From assembly GCA_008690995.1 (NCBI GenBank), contig VRMN01000001.1:1612001-1676000 (forward strand): a stretch of DNA of 64,000 nucleotides, given 5' to 3'. Origin of the DNA: Porphyridium purpureum. Its lineage: Eukaryota > Rhodophyta > Bangiophyceae > Porphyridiales > Porphyridiaceae. Shown piece after piece: positions 19,004-28,977 of this stretch. The notes under the pieces were generated by a model. It was given only the letters and a program-made list of their open reading frames with translations, searched no databases and was not told where the DNA came from. Within the stretch, counting starts at the first letter, position 1. Each line of letters starts with the position of its first letter. The translations under genes and the position numbers were made by a program.

Positions 19004-21565
19004 ATGCAAAAAGTCGTGGCAGTGGCCATTGCGGTCGCGGTCGTTACCGGTGTGGCTCATGCTCACGGAACCTTGGCATTTCCGCCGAGTCGAGCATACT
19101 ACTGCTGGCAGAATCCAGCGGCGGGCGACTGCGGCAAGGTTTCCGAAGCAGTCAAATCGAACTGGATGGAAGTCGGCCAGTATTGTGGGGCGGGCCAGGA
19201 ATGTGCTCCACCCGCAGCAACGCAGCTGTGTTCTGGAAATAAGGAAATCTACTCGGACGTCGAGCGCGTCGATTTACATTGGTACCGCACCGAAATCAAT
19301 CGGACTGGGGAGGTGCGATTCAATTTCTTAACGACTGCAGACCACCTGGGCACGGTCAGCATCTACATGACGACTGATGATGCGCCGCTCGATGTTCCGC
19401 TAGCACCTCAGCACTTGGAATTCATGTGCTCGTATTCTTGGGATGCAGGTACGAACGACGGAAGCAAGCTCAAGACGTTTAGCTGCCCGGTACCCGCGAG
19501 AGTGCGTGACGAACATGTTATTCACGCGGTTTGGGAAGCACAGATTACCGCGAACGAGCTCTTCATGAGCTGTGCTGATGTGCGGCTTGTGGACCATGCG
19601 TTGGCACCTTCTGCTACGCCAGATAAGTACGGCATGGAGCATACGCATGGTGACACGCAGACCGGCTCGTGCAATGCGCAGCAGCTCGCCGCATGCCCAA
19701 GAGGTTGCTTGTGGATTGAGGCGAATGCGTGCTATGCTGAGTGGGACCGCGCCACATGCGAGCGTTACACCGAGCATGGTTATGTCTTTTGCGGAGTGTC
19801 CGCAAGCGACCATGGCGACGCGGTCCCGGTGGAACCTACCTCCACACCTACTACGCCTGTTCCGTCGCCCAGCGAAACGGAGACCGGCTCTATTCCTTCA
19901 CTTGAATGCGGAACCTGCCGCGGATGTCTGTGGCTGGCTGCCGGTCCGGTGGGCTGTTATGCGTGGCAGCAGGCGACGTGCGAATTTCACGCGGAACACG
20001 GGTACATTTGGTGTGGTGGACAAGTCGACCAGCCTGGAGGGCAGAAATCCGAAGAGCCGTCTCCAACTGCTGCGCCAATCTCCAGTTCGAGCCCGAGCCC
20101 GAGCCCGAGCCCAGCTCCAAGTGCCGACCCACTATCCAATAGCGTTTGCGGTAAGTGTGTGGGATGCCTGTGGCTAGAAGCGGGGCAAATTGGATGTTAC
20201 CCATGGCCAAAGACGACGTGTGAGCAGTACGCTGGACATGGGTATCTCTGGTGTGATGGACAACGCGAGGAAGGAGGCGGTCCTTCACAGAGTCCTTCTT
20301 CGCCTCTCACGCCGACGCCGCAACCAGCACCGACAACAACACCAACACCGTCGCTGCCACCAAGTAACGCCCCGGAGCCCGAACCGACGGGCGGCGACTT
20401 ACCCGAGAAGGGTGCTGAAATGAGCTGCTCGGAAGTGCTGGAGAAGCTGAAAAATCTGGACACGAGCAGAATCCTTGTTTCGCAGCAGCCTGACCTCTCA
20501 TACGCTCCGAGCGAGGTGTATGTCTGGCAGGACGGATACAAAGCGATGCTCGACATGTATGAGCAGGGCGTTGGACCACTCAGGCTGTGGCTCGGAGACA
20601 GCAGTGCGCAATGCACGTATGGTCTCGTGAATATCGCCGCGTTCCTGTCGCAGGCGATGAAAGAGACGATCATGTACGACGCGTGCGATGAAAACAATTG
20701 GGACGCGTCCAGCGGCTACGCAGCTAGCAATGCGTGTGGTCAGTTGGGTCAGTCGTACCAAGACTACACATGCGCGCCTAGCGAAGAGCACATGCAGTGC
20801 CAGAATGATCCGACTTTGCGCATCGTTGCAACGACCCACGCCAAGTGGTACGGAGCGCCGGGTCCTCTGTTCTGCGGACCCAAGGAGGAAATTCCGCAGA
20901 GCCCGAAATGGAACTATGGCTCGCCTTGGTGCAGTCGTACGGTCGACTACGGCAAGCCCGTGGAGACGTATTCCGAACTTTGGGAGTATCTGTTTGACTC
21001 GCAAGACATTTGCCGCGATTATGCTGGACAGCAGGCTGGAGGCTGGGAGTTTTGTCCGGGCGGATGCCCGAACGCTCCAGCAACTGCTTTTGGTCGCGCA
21101 GCGCGCACCGACGTCGAAGGGTGTGCATGGTGGGGCCGCGGCATTATTCAGACGACCGGAATCTGCAATTTCGGAAAGCTCAACTATTATCTGGGCGCCC
21201 GCGCGGCACGCGAAGGCCGCGACTCGCTGTACCCCGATATTGACTTTTGCAAGGACCCCGAGGCGGTCTGCAACAGCGCGCGCCATCCAGAGCTCAAGTG
21301 GGTTGCTGGCCTTTTCTACTGGCTTGAGAGCGTGCAGTCGTACAGGAGCACGTTGGGCGACGGCTGGACTTACATGGACGCGCTGAGGCAGTTTGTGGAC
21401 GCCGGCATGCCGTCTCCAGGCGCCGACACAGGCTTTATCCGCAGTGTTTCTGGTATTGTGAACCGTGGATGCCACAACCCGCCGTGCGCCGCGGGCGCAG
21501 TCGATGGCGGCGCGGACCGCGCCCACAACTTTGAGACCGTGCTCTCGGCCATGGGCCTCATCTAA
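19004..21565 (+). CDS. Secreted LPMO (AA10-like) - cysteine modules - GH19 chitinase fusion
   Basis: The protein is 853 residues. Residues 1-20 form a signal peptide cut exactly before His21 (HA|HGTLAFPPSR), giving the N-terminal catalytic His of a copper LPMO. The second brace His is in ADHLGTV and the axial Phe is in ANELFMSCADV, both placed as in AA10 chitin-active enzymes. Three cysteine-rich modules follow (about 220-265, 300-345, 380-422; pattern GCLW...CY.W...TC...HGY.WC), joined by Pro/Ser/Thr linkers. From about 472 there is a GH19-like domain with FLSQAMKET (Glu is the likely acid), WWGRGIIQTTG and a WVAGLFYWL block. The family is known for chitin cleavage; here both oxidative and hydrolytic modules sit in one secreted chain. 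The modules may bind chitin. The substrate in an alga is unknown. Confidence 0.88.
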   Translation: MQKVVAVAIAVAVVTGVAHAHGTLAFPPSRAYYCWQNPAAGDCGKVSEAVKSNWMEVGQYCGAGQECAPPAATQLCSGNKEIYSDVERVDLHWYRTEINRTGEVRFNFLTTADHLGTVSIYMTTDDAPLDVPLAPQHLEFMCSYSWDAGTNDGSKLKTFSCPVPARVRDEHVIHAVWEAQITANELFMSCADVRLVDHALAPSATPDKYGMEHTHGDTQTGSCNAQQLAACPRGCLWIEANACYAEWDRATCERYTEHGYVFCGVSASDHGDAVPVEPTSTPTTPVPSPSETETGSIPSLECGTCRGCLWLAAGPVGCYAWQQATCEFHAEHGYIWCGGQVDQPGGQKSEEPSPTAAPISSSSPSPSPSPAPSADPLSNSVCGKCVGCLWLEAGQIGCYPWPKTTCEQYAGHGYLWCDGQREEGGGPSQSPSSPLTPTPQPAPTTTPTPSLPPSNAPEPEPTGGDLPEKGAEMSCSEVLEKLKNLDTSRILVSQQPDLSYAPSEVYVWQDGYKAMLDMYEQGVGPLRLWLGDSSAQCTYGLVNIAAFLSQAMKETIMYDACDENNWDASSGYAASNACGQLGQSYQDYTCAPSEEHMQCQNDPTLRIVATTHAKWYGAPGPLFCGPKEEIPQSPKWNYGSPWCSRTVDYGKPVETYSELWEYLFDSQDICRDYAGQQAGGWEFCPGGCPNAPATAFGRAARTDVEGCAWWGRGIIQTTGICNFGKLNYYLGARAAREGRDSLYPDIDFCKDPEAVCNSARHPELKWVAGLFYWLESVQSYRSTLGDGWTYMDALRQFVDAGMPSPGADTGFIRSVSGIVNRGCHNPPCAAGAVDGGADRAHNFETVLSAMGLI

Positions 21566-21844
21566 GGTCAGGCTTCTTCGTACATTTTAATCCAAATTGG
21601 CCCTCTCTTTGCTGTATCTCAGTGCGTACCGATACGCATCCCGTGACGCTTGCCGTTCTGCATATCTCGAGCATGGATACGACGAAGCGCCTCGAGCGCC
21701 GGCGTGCATTGCATCTCCGTCGACACACACGCCTTGTTCTCAGAATCGCCCGTCTGTGTGTACACTCAAACTTCCCGCCTCTGTCTCACCCGACACACAC
21801 GCCACACCCCAATGCTCCAATAAGCCGCGTTTGCGTTCTACCGG

Positions 21845-21881
21845 TTTATCCGCTTATCCGCTTATCCGCTTATCCGCTTAT
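21845..21881. repeat. Microsatellite (TTATCCGC)n
   Basis: Four full copies and a partial copy of TTATCCGC lie in tandem. Confidence 0.85.
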
Positions 21882-22198
21882 CAGTTCATCGGCCGCGGGG
21901 CGCTGTGTACGTTGTGTTGAGCTGGAGCCGCGTTCCAGCTGGAGGACGCACGCGCTGCTTCTACCAAAACGCCCGCTGCACATCATTTTCGGGGCAGAGG
22001 TACAGTGGTGATGTACAGCTGGTTGGCAGGCGCGACTGATTTCTGACACGTAGCCGCGCTGGTTAATTGTCCGTTGGTGCGTGCGTGCGTGGTTGGCTGG
22101 ACGTTTTTGTGTGCCGCACCAGCTGGAGCAACGTGCAGCGAGCAGCGTGCAGCCAGCGCACTGGAGATATTCGCCCGGCGCGACGCACACAGAGAGAG

Positions 22199-22204
22199 TA
22201 TATA
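22199..22204 (+). promoter_or_regulatory. TATA-like box of the GH63 gene
   Basis: TATATA lies within AGTATATAGATAGG, about 240 bp before the first in-frame ATG (22441). GTACAGT and GTACAGC lie 180-200 bp further upstream. Confidence 0.45.
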
Positions 22205-22440
22205 GATAGGTCGGGTCGATTCTGCTTGCGATCCGGCAGACGCGGCACGGAGAGGAGCGGCGGCACAAGTGAGGTGCAGGTGTGGTGTCTCGAGGAGCCG
22301 GGACGACGCGCGCTTTGTTGTATCGCAGCCAGACGCACGCGTGTAAAGAGGGGAAGGCGGCAACGGCGTTTGTGGGTGGCTGCGTGCTGGTGTCCTCGCG
22401 TCGTGTGGCTGTGGAAACGGTGCAAAGCACAAGGGGCAGC

Positions 22441-25422
22441 ATGGCTGATCTGCCCAACGTCAAGAAGCAGCACCAGCGCCGTCGGTCCATGTTCCAGACA
22501 TGCGATCGGCTCGTCAGGTACCGCTCCTCGCAGGGCTTCAGCGCGATCAAGGGCGGCTCCAGCGCCGATCCAGAGACTCAGCGCTTGCGCGAGGTGCAGG
22601 AGGACTCGGAGTGGAAGTTCTTCGGGCCGTACCTTCCGGAGCGCCAGTGGGGCTCCGTGCGCGAAGACTACTCGGCGAGCGGCGACGCATGGGGATCTTT
22701 CCCGCACGAGCATGCTCGCGCGCGCGCCTTTCGCTGGGGCGACGACGGCCTCTTTGGGCTGACAGACGAGGAGGCGCGCTTGTGCGTCTCGTTTGCCATG
22801 TGGAACGGAAAGGACCACATTCTCAAGGAGCGCCTGTTCGGCCTCACGAATCCAGAGGGAAACCACGGTGAGGATGTCAAGGAGCTCTACTATTACGTCG
22901 ATTCGTCCCCGACGCATTCCTACATGCACGGCTTGATCAAGTACCCGCAGCAAGAGTACCCGTACGCAGAGCTGGTGCGCATGAACGGGGAGCGTGGCTG
23001 TACGGATTCCGAGTATGAGATTACGGACACGTCCGTTTTCAAGGGTTCGGACTACTGGGACGTTCATGTCAAGTATGCCAAGTTTGCCGAGCACGACATA
23101 CTGATGGAAATCACGGCCCAGAACATGAATGAAACGGATGAGGCCGAGCTGCACATGATGCCGCAGATCTGGTTCCGCAACACGTGGTCCTGGGGCATGC
23201 GCCGAGGTGCGTACGAAAAAAACAGTAACGACCGCCCGGACAAGCCGCAGCTTTCTGAGCTGTCCAGTGACTCGGACCCCATCAAGGTGATCGACGTGCA
23301 GCACGATGAATTGCCGTGCGAATATAAGTTCGTGGCCGCGCCGGCCGAGGTCAATGGCCGCGAGGTGGGGGACAAGCCCGTTTGCTACTTTACCGAAAAC
23401 GAGACGAACAAGCCGTTGCTCTTTGGCTCCCAGCCCAAAGATGGAGAAGGCCCGTATTACAAGGACGCGTTTCATCGCAAGGTGGTGAATGGTCAGGAGG
23501 ATGCCGTGAATCCGAAGAAGACTGGAACCAAAGCGTGCGTGTACTACAAGGTGCGCGTCCCGGCAAAGGGAACGGCCGTGTTCCGGCTTCGCCTGCGTGG
23601 CATTGACGCAGAGGATGGGGACGAAGAATCACCTGAACACATGCTCGTTCCCAAGCTGTTTGACGCCGTGGTCGAGCAGCGCAAGCAAGAAACGGACGAG
23701 TACTACTCCAGCCTTTTCCTCTTTGACATTGCGCCCGAGCGCATGCAAATCCTTCGGCAGGCGTATGCCGGGCTCTTGTGGAGCAAGAAGTTTTACTTTT
23801 ATGTGGTCGAGGACTGGCTCAACGGCGACACCAAGGGCTCAAAGCCGCCCGAGTCACGCCTGACGGGTCGTAACAGCGGGTGGTCCCACATGTACGCCGC
23901 CGATATTATCAGCATGTGCGACGCCTGGGAGTACGTCTTCTTCGCAACGTGGGACCTCGCGTTTCACACGATCCCACTGTCAGCCATCGATCCGGACTTT
24001 GCCAAGTCGCAGCTGCGTCTCTTTCTCGACGATCGATACATGCGCCCAGACGGCGCCATGCCGGCATATGACTGGAACTTTAGCGATCTGAATCCACCTG
24101 TGCACCCAGTTGCGGTGATGCGCACGTACAAGAAGACGCGCTTGAGCGACGGGAAGCGAGACTTAAACTTTCTCAAGGTGTGCTTCGCCAAGCTCACCAT
24201 GAACTTTCTCTGGTGGGTCAACCGGGAGGACCCGGACGGCGTGGGGCTCTTTGCCGGTGGGTTCTTGGGACTGGATAACTGCTCCATCTTTGACCGCAGC
24301 GCGGAAGTGCCCGGAGGCGGCACAATGTACCAATCGGACGGCAGCGCGTGGATGGGCCTCTATTGCGTGTGCATGCTCGACATGGCCATCGAGCTTGCTG
24401 TGCACGACAGCTCATACGAAGAGATATGCGGCTTCTTTTTGCAGCACTTCATCTTCATCTGCGAGAGCATGAACTCGGGTGCCAACGACGCAATGGGCTT
24501 GTGGGATGAGGAAACGGGCTTCTACTACGATGGCTTGGTCACAAGCAGTGGCGAAAAGATTCCAATCAAGCTGAGGTCCATGGTCGGCCTGATTCCCCTG
24601 TACGCCAACCTGACAATTGAGTCGGACGTGCTGCGCCGCCTACCGGCTTTCCGCAAGCGTCTGAACTGGTTTCTTAAGAACCGCCCAGCATTTAGGGAGA
24701 ATATGACCTTCATGGTTCCTGGAGAGACCGGCCACTCCAAGATCGTGGCGGGAGAGGACCTGGAAGATCTCATCGAGTCCAGCGACGATAAGAGCGGCAT
24801 TGCGCACCCATTCCTTCTTTCCATCGCATCTGAGACGCACCTCCGCCGCATCCTCGAGCATATGCTCAGCGAAAATGAGTTCCTGGCGCCCTTTGGAATC
24901 CGCACACTCTCGCGCGAGTATGAGAAGAATCCATTCAGGTTCACGACACAGGACGGCGTCGAGCGCGTCGTCAAGTACCTTCCGGCAGAGAGCGACAGTG
25001 GGATGTTCGGGGGCAATTCGTCGTGGAGAGGTAGTATTTGGTTGCCTGTGAGCCTCATGATTGTTGAGTCGCTCAAACGCCTCTACTACTTTTATGGCAA
25101 GCGATTCAAGGTTGACTTTCCGACAGGCAGTGGAAACCAACTTACATTGGGCCAGGTCGCGAACGAAATCGTCCGGCGCATGGAAAAGATGTTCCTGGTG
25201 GATCCAGAAACCGGTCTTCGCCCTCTGCATGGGAATGAGGCGCACATGTACAAGGACAAAGGCTGGAATGACCTCATCCTGTACTACGAGTACTTCAACC
25301 CGGAGACAGGGCGCGGTGTGGGCGCTTCGCATCAGACTGGCTGGACCGCTTGCATTTCCACGCTGCTCCTTGACCTCGCCGAGGCCGAGAGTGTTCCGGA
25401 TGGATACGAGAAGGTCGATTAG
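22441..25422 (+). CDS. GH63 family glucosidase, bacterial type
   Basis: The protein is 993 residues and begins MADLPNVKKQ. The (alpha/alpha)6-barrel blocks of the bacterial GH63-like glucosidases are present: WDLAFHTIPLSAIDPDFAK, then DRYMRPDGAMPAYDWNFSD and NPPVHP, later GGNSSWRGSIWLPV, FPTGSGNQ and HQTGWTA near the end. The family hydrolyses alpha-glucosidic or related bonds; some relatives cleave glucosyl- or mannosylglycerate. There is no signal peptide or membrane anchor, so it is probably cytosolic and not the ER processing glucosidase I. The length is a little above the usual bacterial size of about 880. The start is the first ATG after the TATA-like box. A link to compatible-solute turnover is inference only. 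A bacterial origin is plausible but not shown. Confidence 0.85.
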   Translation: MADLPNVKKQHQRRRSMFQTCDRLVRYRSSQGFSAIKGGSSADPETQRLREVQEDSEWKFFGPYLPERQWGSVREDYSASGDAWGSFPHEHARARAFRWGDDGLFGLTDEEARLCVSFAMWNGKDHILKERLFGLTNPEGNHGEDVKELYYYVDSSPTHSYMHGLIKYPQQEYPYAELVRMNGERGCTDSEYEITDTSVFKGSDYWDVHVKYAKFAEHDILMEITAQNMNETDEAELHMMPQIWFRNTWSWGMRRGAYEKNSNDRPDKPQLSELSSDSDPIKVIDVQHDELPCEYKFVAAPAEVNGREVGDKPVCYFTENETNKPLLFGSQPKDGEGPYYKDAFHRKVVNGQEDAVNPKKTGTKACVYYKVRVPAKGTAVFRLRLRGIDAEDGDEESPEHMLVPKLFDAVVEQRKQETDEYYSSLFLFDIAPERMQILRQAYAGLLWSKKFYFYVVEDWLNGDTKGSKPPESRLTGRNSGWSHMYAADIISMCDAWEYVFFATWDLAFHTIPLSAIDPDFAKSQLRLFLDDRYMRPDGAMPAYDWNFSDLNPPVHPVAVMRTYKKTRLSDGKRDLNFLKVCFAKLTMNFLWWVNREDPDGVGLFAGGFLGLDNCSIFDRSAEVPGGGTMYQSDGSAWMGLYCVCMLDMAIELAVHDSSYEEICGFFLQHFIFICESMNSGANDAMGLWDEETGFYYDGLVTSSGEKIPIKLRSMVGLIPLYANLTIESDVLRRLPAFRKRLNWFLKNRPAFRENMTFMVPGETGHSKIVAGEDLEDLIESSDDKSGIAHPFLLSIASETHLRRILEHMLSENEFLAPFGIRTLSREYEKNPFRFTTQDGVERVVKYLPAESDSGMFGGNSSWRGSIWLPVSLMIVESLKRLYYFYGKRFKVDFPTGSGNQLTLGQVANEIVRRMEKMFLVDPETGLRPLHGNEAHMYKDKGWNDLILYYEYFNPETGRGVGASHQTGWTACISTLLLDLAEAESVPDGYEKVD

Positions 25423-28400
25423 TTCCGAAAATTTGTTTCCTTGCTTTGGCCCGCAGGCCCCTGCTGAGGCTTGCATCATTGTCGACACATGAGGCTGATG
25501 TGGATCATTTGAACTTCACCAAAACACCCCATGTCGCCCGTCATTACTTTATACTAAAGGTGTTTTTTCGTCGCGACGCTTGCGTGGACTTCCGTATTGC
25601 CCTGCGAAATTGAATCTGGGAATCTCCACCAATGTGTGAACATTGGAGCGGTCCGACAGGCACCGTCCAGTGACTTTGTCGGAACGGTTTTGCGCAGCAA
25701 ATAAAGGGTCATGTCTGCAAGAAGCTCGAAAAGCTCTTGCTATGGCAAATGGAGCGTGCATTCGCCTAGCTTAGGACTAAAATTTGACCAACACTGAGCA
25801 CTCTCCGACGGCGCGAGTTCTGTTTGTGTACAAGCTCGGTTTTATGGCTAGATGCGCGAGTAAGACACATGTCGCTCCTACTTTGCTCGAGCTAGAGAAG
25901 AAAGGGCGAAGCTTGGTTAAGATACAAAGAACCCGAACATTGTGTTTCCTGCAGGCCAAGGCTCTTAGCGGCATTGGCCGGACGAGCAAAATTCCGTACC
26001 CAAGGTGAGCCGTCCTCCACCTATGATTCTGATGCCCCTCCCCCAAAAAGAAGTTGATCTATAGCCTGGGCTGCCAAACTGATTTAAGCTGTCCTTCCGC
26101 GTCGAAATACGGCCAGTTGCTGGTGAAAAATAGCACTACAGTATCCTCGTTGGTCATGCGTCAGCCTGTGCTGCCGCCCAGCTCATCCGACGCTGCCTTG
26201 AGAAGTTCGAAGTAAATCAATCTCGAATTAGCGCTTGGAAGATACGTGTGGCGTTTTGACGGTGCCGATGCTGTCACGCCACGCATCAGGAAAGCCACAG
26301 TCCCAATAACACTATTCCCACCGCACTTTAGAATAATCTTTCACCCCGGTGGGATCTCGTTTCATCCCCATTGCTCACCAACAGGATGAAGGCGGAAAGC
26401 TCTCGGAACCCGCCAGCTTCCCAGCAACCTTGGCATTCATTTCTACATTGAGCGCCTTCTCGAGCAATAACGTCTCACCCGCTTTCGCAGATGCTCACAT
26501 TGGTGTTCAGCATGAGTGAATAGGAACATGTCAAGGTGGAGTGCAACGAAGCTGCTTTTCGAAACAGTGCACATGCCCGTCAGCGACAGAATGGCAATCT
26601 AGGCGTGAAAAGCACACATCACGCCATGAACGTTTTTGGGTAACAACTGGGCCTGACCTCTTTCGTTCCCCACGAATCAAGGCAACCTTTCATTCGATCA
26701 AGGGATGCTCTAGAAATCCCTTTAAAGCCGCGTTTGGGAGCGCGGACGTTAGTATTACTTGTGACCCACGAAGTATATCCGGCAACCTTTGATCATTTAG
26801 CCGCTCATGCAAACACTTCCTGCTTTGGCACAGTTTGCACGATCACACATCTGATCACAATCGAGCTTCGTGCATTACTGCGGCTTTCGTAGAGCGCCAG
26901 CTCTGCCTGCGTAGCTTTTCACTCGCTCCAGGCCCGTTGCGCTAATGCCTTTGTTGCTAGCACTTGCGATAATTCGCAAGATTCTTCTTCGTCTGCTAGA
27001 GTCCGATTCTGGCCTGCTTCGCCAGTTCCCCCACGTCGACCAACGAAAAGTGTGGGAACCCAGATGCTCAATCATCCAGTCGTGCAGAATTCTGTGTGCT
27101 AAATTGGACAGGTTCTTCCATGACGGTGCGACGGCAGCTTCGGCATGGTGCGCCCTTTGCTCTACCTGTTCCAGAGCAAATATTATCATCTCGTTTGGCG
27201 CCTCCCGACGCACCCAGCGTGATTGCTTAGCGCTGCAGGCGTCACGAGCGTGTCTTCCCCGCCAACACAGTCACTGAGCCTGCTGGCGCGCACAACCTTA
27301 CGCACAGGTTGGCCAGCGTGGGCGCTTCGTGCGTGGTTGTGTCCACGAATAAGGAATGCTTGCGTTCACGTTTGCTCTGCAAGTTGGCAAGCTTAGAAGG
27401 TTGCCTGCGAAACGCAAGCTTTCAGGGAAAAACACGGTCAAGCACTTGACGATGTGCTGTATGCTCTGCCCAAACGTCGGGCTGTTGCTCATTTGGCACG
27501 GGGATGCTTTTGACAGTCCAAGAACCAGCAGCTACGTGCCCACTCTCGGATGCAGAACCACCTTCAGCACTTGCTCATACTTCACTACTTTGGTTGCATG
27601 CTACAACTTCTGATGTTCGCCGTGGTCCACAGCGTTTGTTGAATGGTATTCAGACGCACGATGCACCGGCACACTCGAGATCAAACTTGACGCTCAAGTG
27701 CTCGTCCATCTACGACCTTTTTCGCGAAAAAAACGCGCCGCGCTCGGGCTCGGGCTTTAGCCCGAGTGCACGCTTACGCTCTAATATAGGCGGACTAGGC
27801 GCCAAATCGTAGTCTTCGCGGCGCTCCGCGTCGTCAATTTTGACCCAATACATGCACTATTGAAGGAAGATTCAACGGAATTCGGTCGTGCCAAACTGCC
27901 ACTACATATTCTGGGTCTCGGACTGTGGCCTCTTTCTGCCGTTGCGTGGTGACTCTGCTCAAGCTAAACTCGTAAGCGTACTCCGCATTGCAACGAAAAT
28001 GCAGACACTCATATTCTTGTGCTCTTGTCGTTTCTTGTGTTTTCGCACATGCACTAGCGAATGGTTCCCTTTTCTTTTCTCGTGGAATAAGTTCAGCGAC
28101 CCTTTGCAGGACTCGGTAAACCACAGCCGAATCTTCAATCATCACGGGCGTCTCTGCGCGCATTTATCTAGTCAAGCGTGTCATTCCATGCGTGTCATAT
28201 ATTCTCGAGCTTATTGGTCGCACTCCATTTTTTTCCCAGAGAGGAAAAGTTGGACGTTTTCCAATGTTCTGTGCAAAAATGCAGATTGTACAACTCCATC
28301 AGAAGACAAAAGAGGCTTTGCCGACGCACATCGGGCAGCATCTATCGCAGTGTATGGTCGCGCTGCCTCTGGCAAGCAATGGGGGAGCATCGAGTATCAC

Positions 28401-28977
28401 CTCAGCCGAGTGGCCGTTCACGTGCTTTAGGCCAATCTGATATGTCCCCAACCAAACTCACTGCAGAGGGCGGAATTTGAGTCCTGAACTGAACGCGATG
28501 GGCATTTCCGACTCTGCCATCCCAACTCTACCAGGAATGGAGCAGATGTTTGCTGATCTCCGTGAAAACCCGAGCCAAAGCGTGCCAACCATGATGCCAG
28601 GCGTCCATCTTCATAAAACCGCGGTCCGTGGACACCTCGCGCACAGATTCCGCCTCTCTTTCAGAGTCGTCATGGTCGCCAGTTGTCAGGCCACATTGCA
28701 GCCAGCGTTCACGCAAGCGGTGACTGATTCTCTCCCGCACCGCGGCATCGACCCGCGTCGACCTTGCGCGCACTGCCGACCTGTTTCGAGGCCGTTCGGT
28801 CCCGGCTGTTCTTTAACATCTGATGGTGATAAAATAACATGAATAATAATATTATTTAAGATTGGTGGGGCCGCTGTCACGCGCGCTGGTGGCCAGAAGC
28901 GATTGTCCGTGCGAAAGAACGCGGTGCGAGGCGGCAGTCGAGACGCGGGACAGCGCGCGCGGACGAGACTGGCAAGC
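25423..28977. other. Gene desert of about 3.5 kb
   Basis: I see no protein family on either strand. Frames such as 26875-27213 (minus), 27834-28163 (minus) and 27888-28430 (plus) have no recognisable motif. A perfect 8-bp hairpin with a 2-bp loop (CTCGGGCT-TT-AGCCCGAG) lies at 27749-27766, next to the palindrome TTCGCGAA at 27721-27728. The right end holds an AT-rich palindrome AATAATATTATT near 28840-28852, about 130 bp before the VPS23 start, probably its promoter. The stretch may hold decayed sequence or noncoding RNA. Confidence 0.4.
28838..28858 (+). promoter_or_regulatory. AT-rich palindromic box upstream of VPS23
   Basis: AATAATATTATT, continuing to ATTTAAG, is a sharp AT island in GC-rich DNA about 130 bp before the ATG, like those before other TATA-less genes here. 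Confidence 0.35.

Larger units (their letters stand above)
21566..22440. other. Intergenic region and GH63 leader
   Basis: It holds an 8-bp microsatellite (TTATCCGC, about 4.6 copies, 21845-21881), GTACAGT at 22000-22006 followed by GTACAGC at 22013, and TATATA at 22199-22204. No ATG in frame precedes 22441 after the TATA box, so the leader is about 210 bp. No extra gene is seen. Confidence 0.5.

Noticed and set aside
21845-21881. A CRISPR-like array
   Set aside because: The 8-bp units are directly adjacent with no spacers, so this is a microsatellite in a eukaryotic genome.
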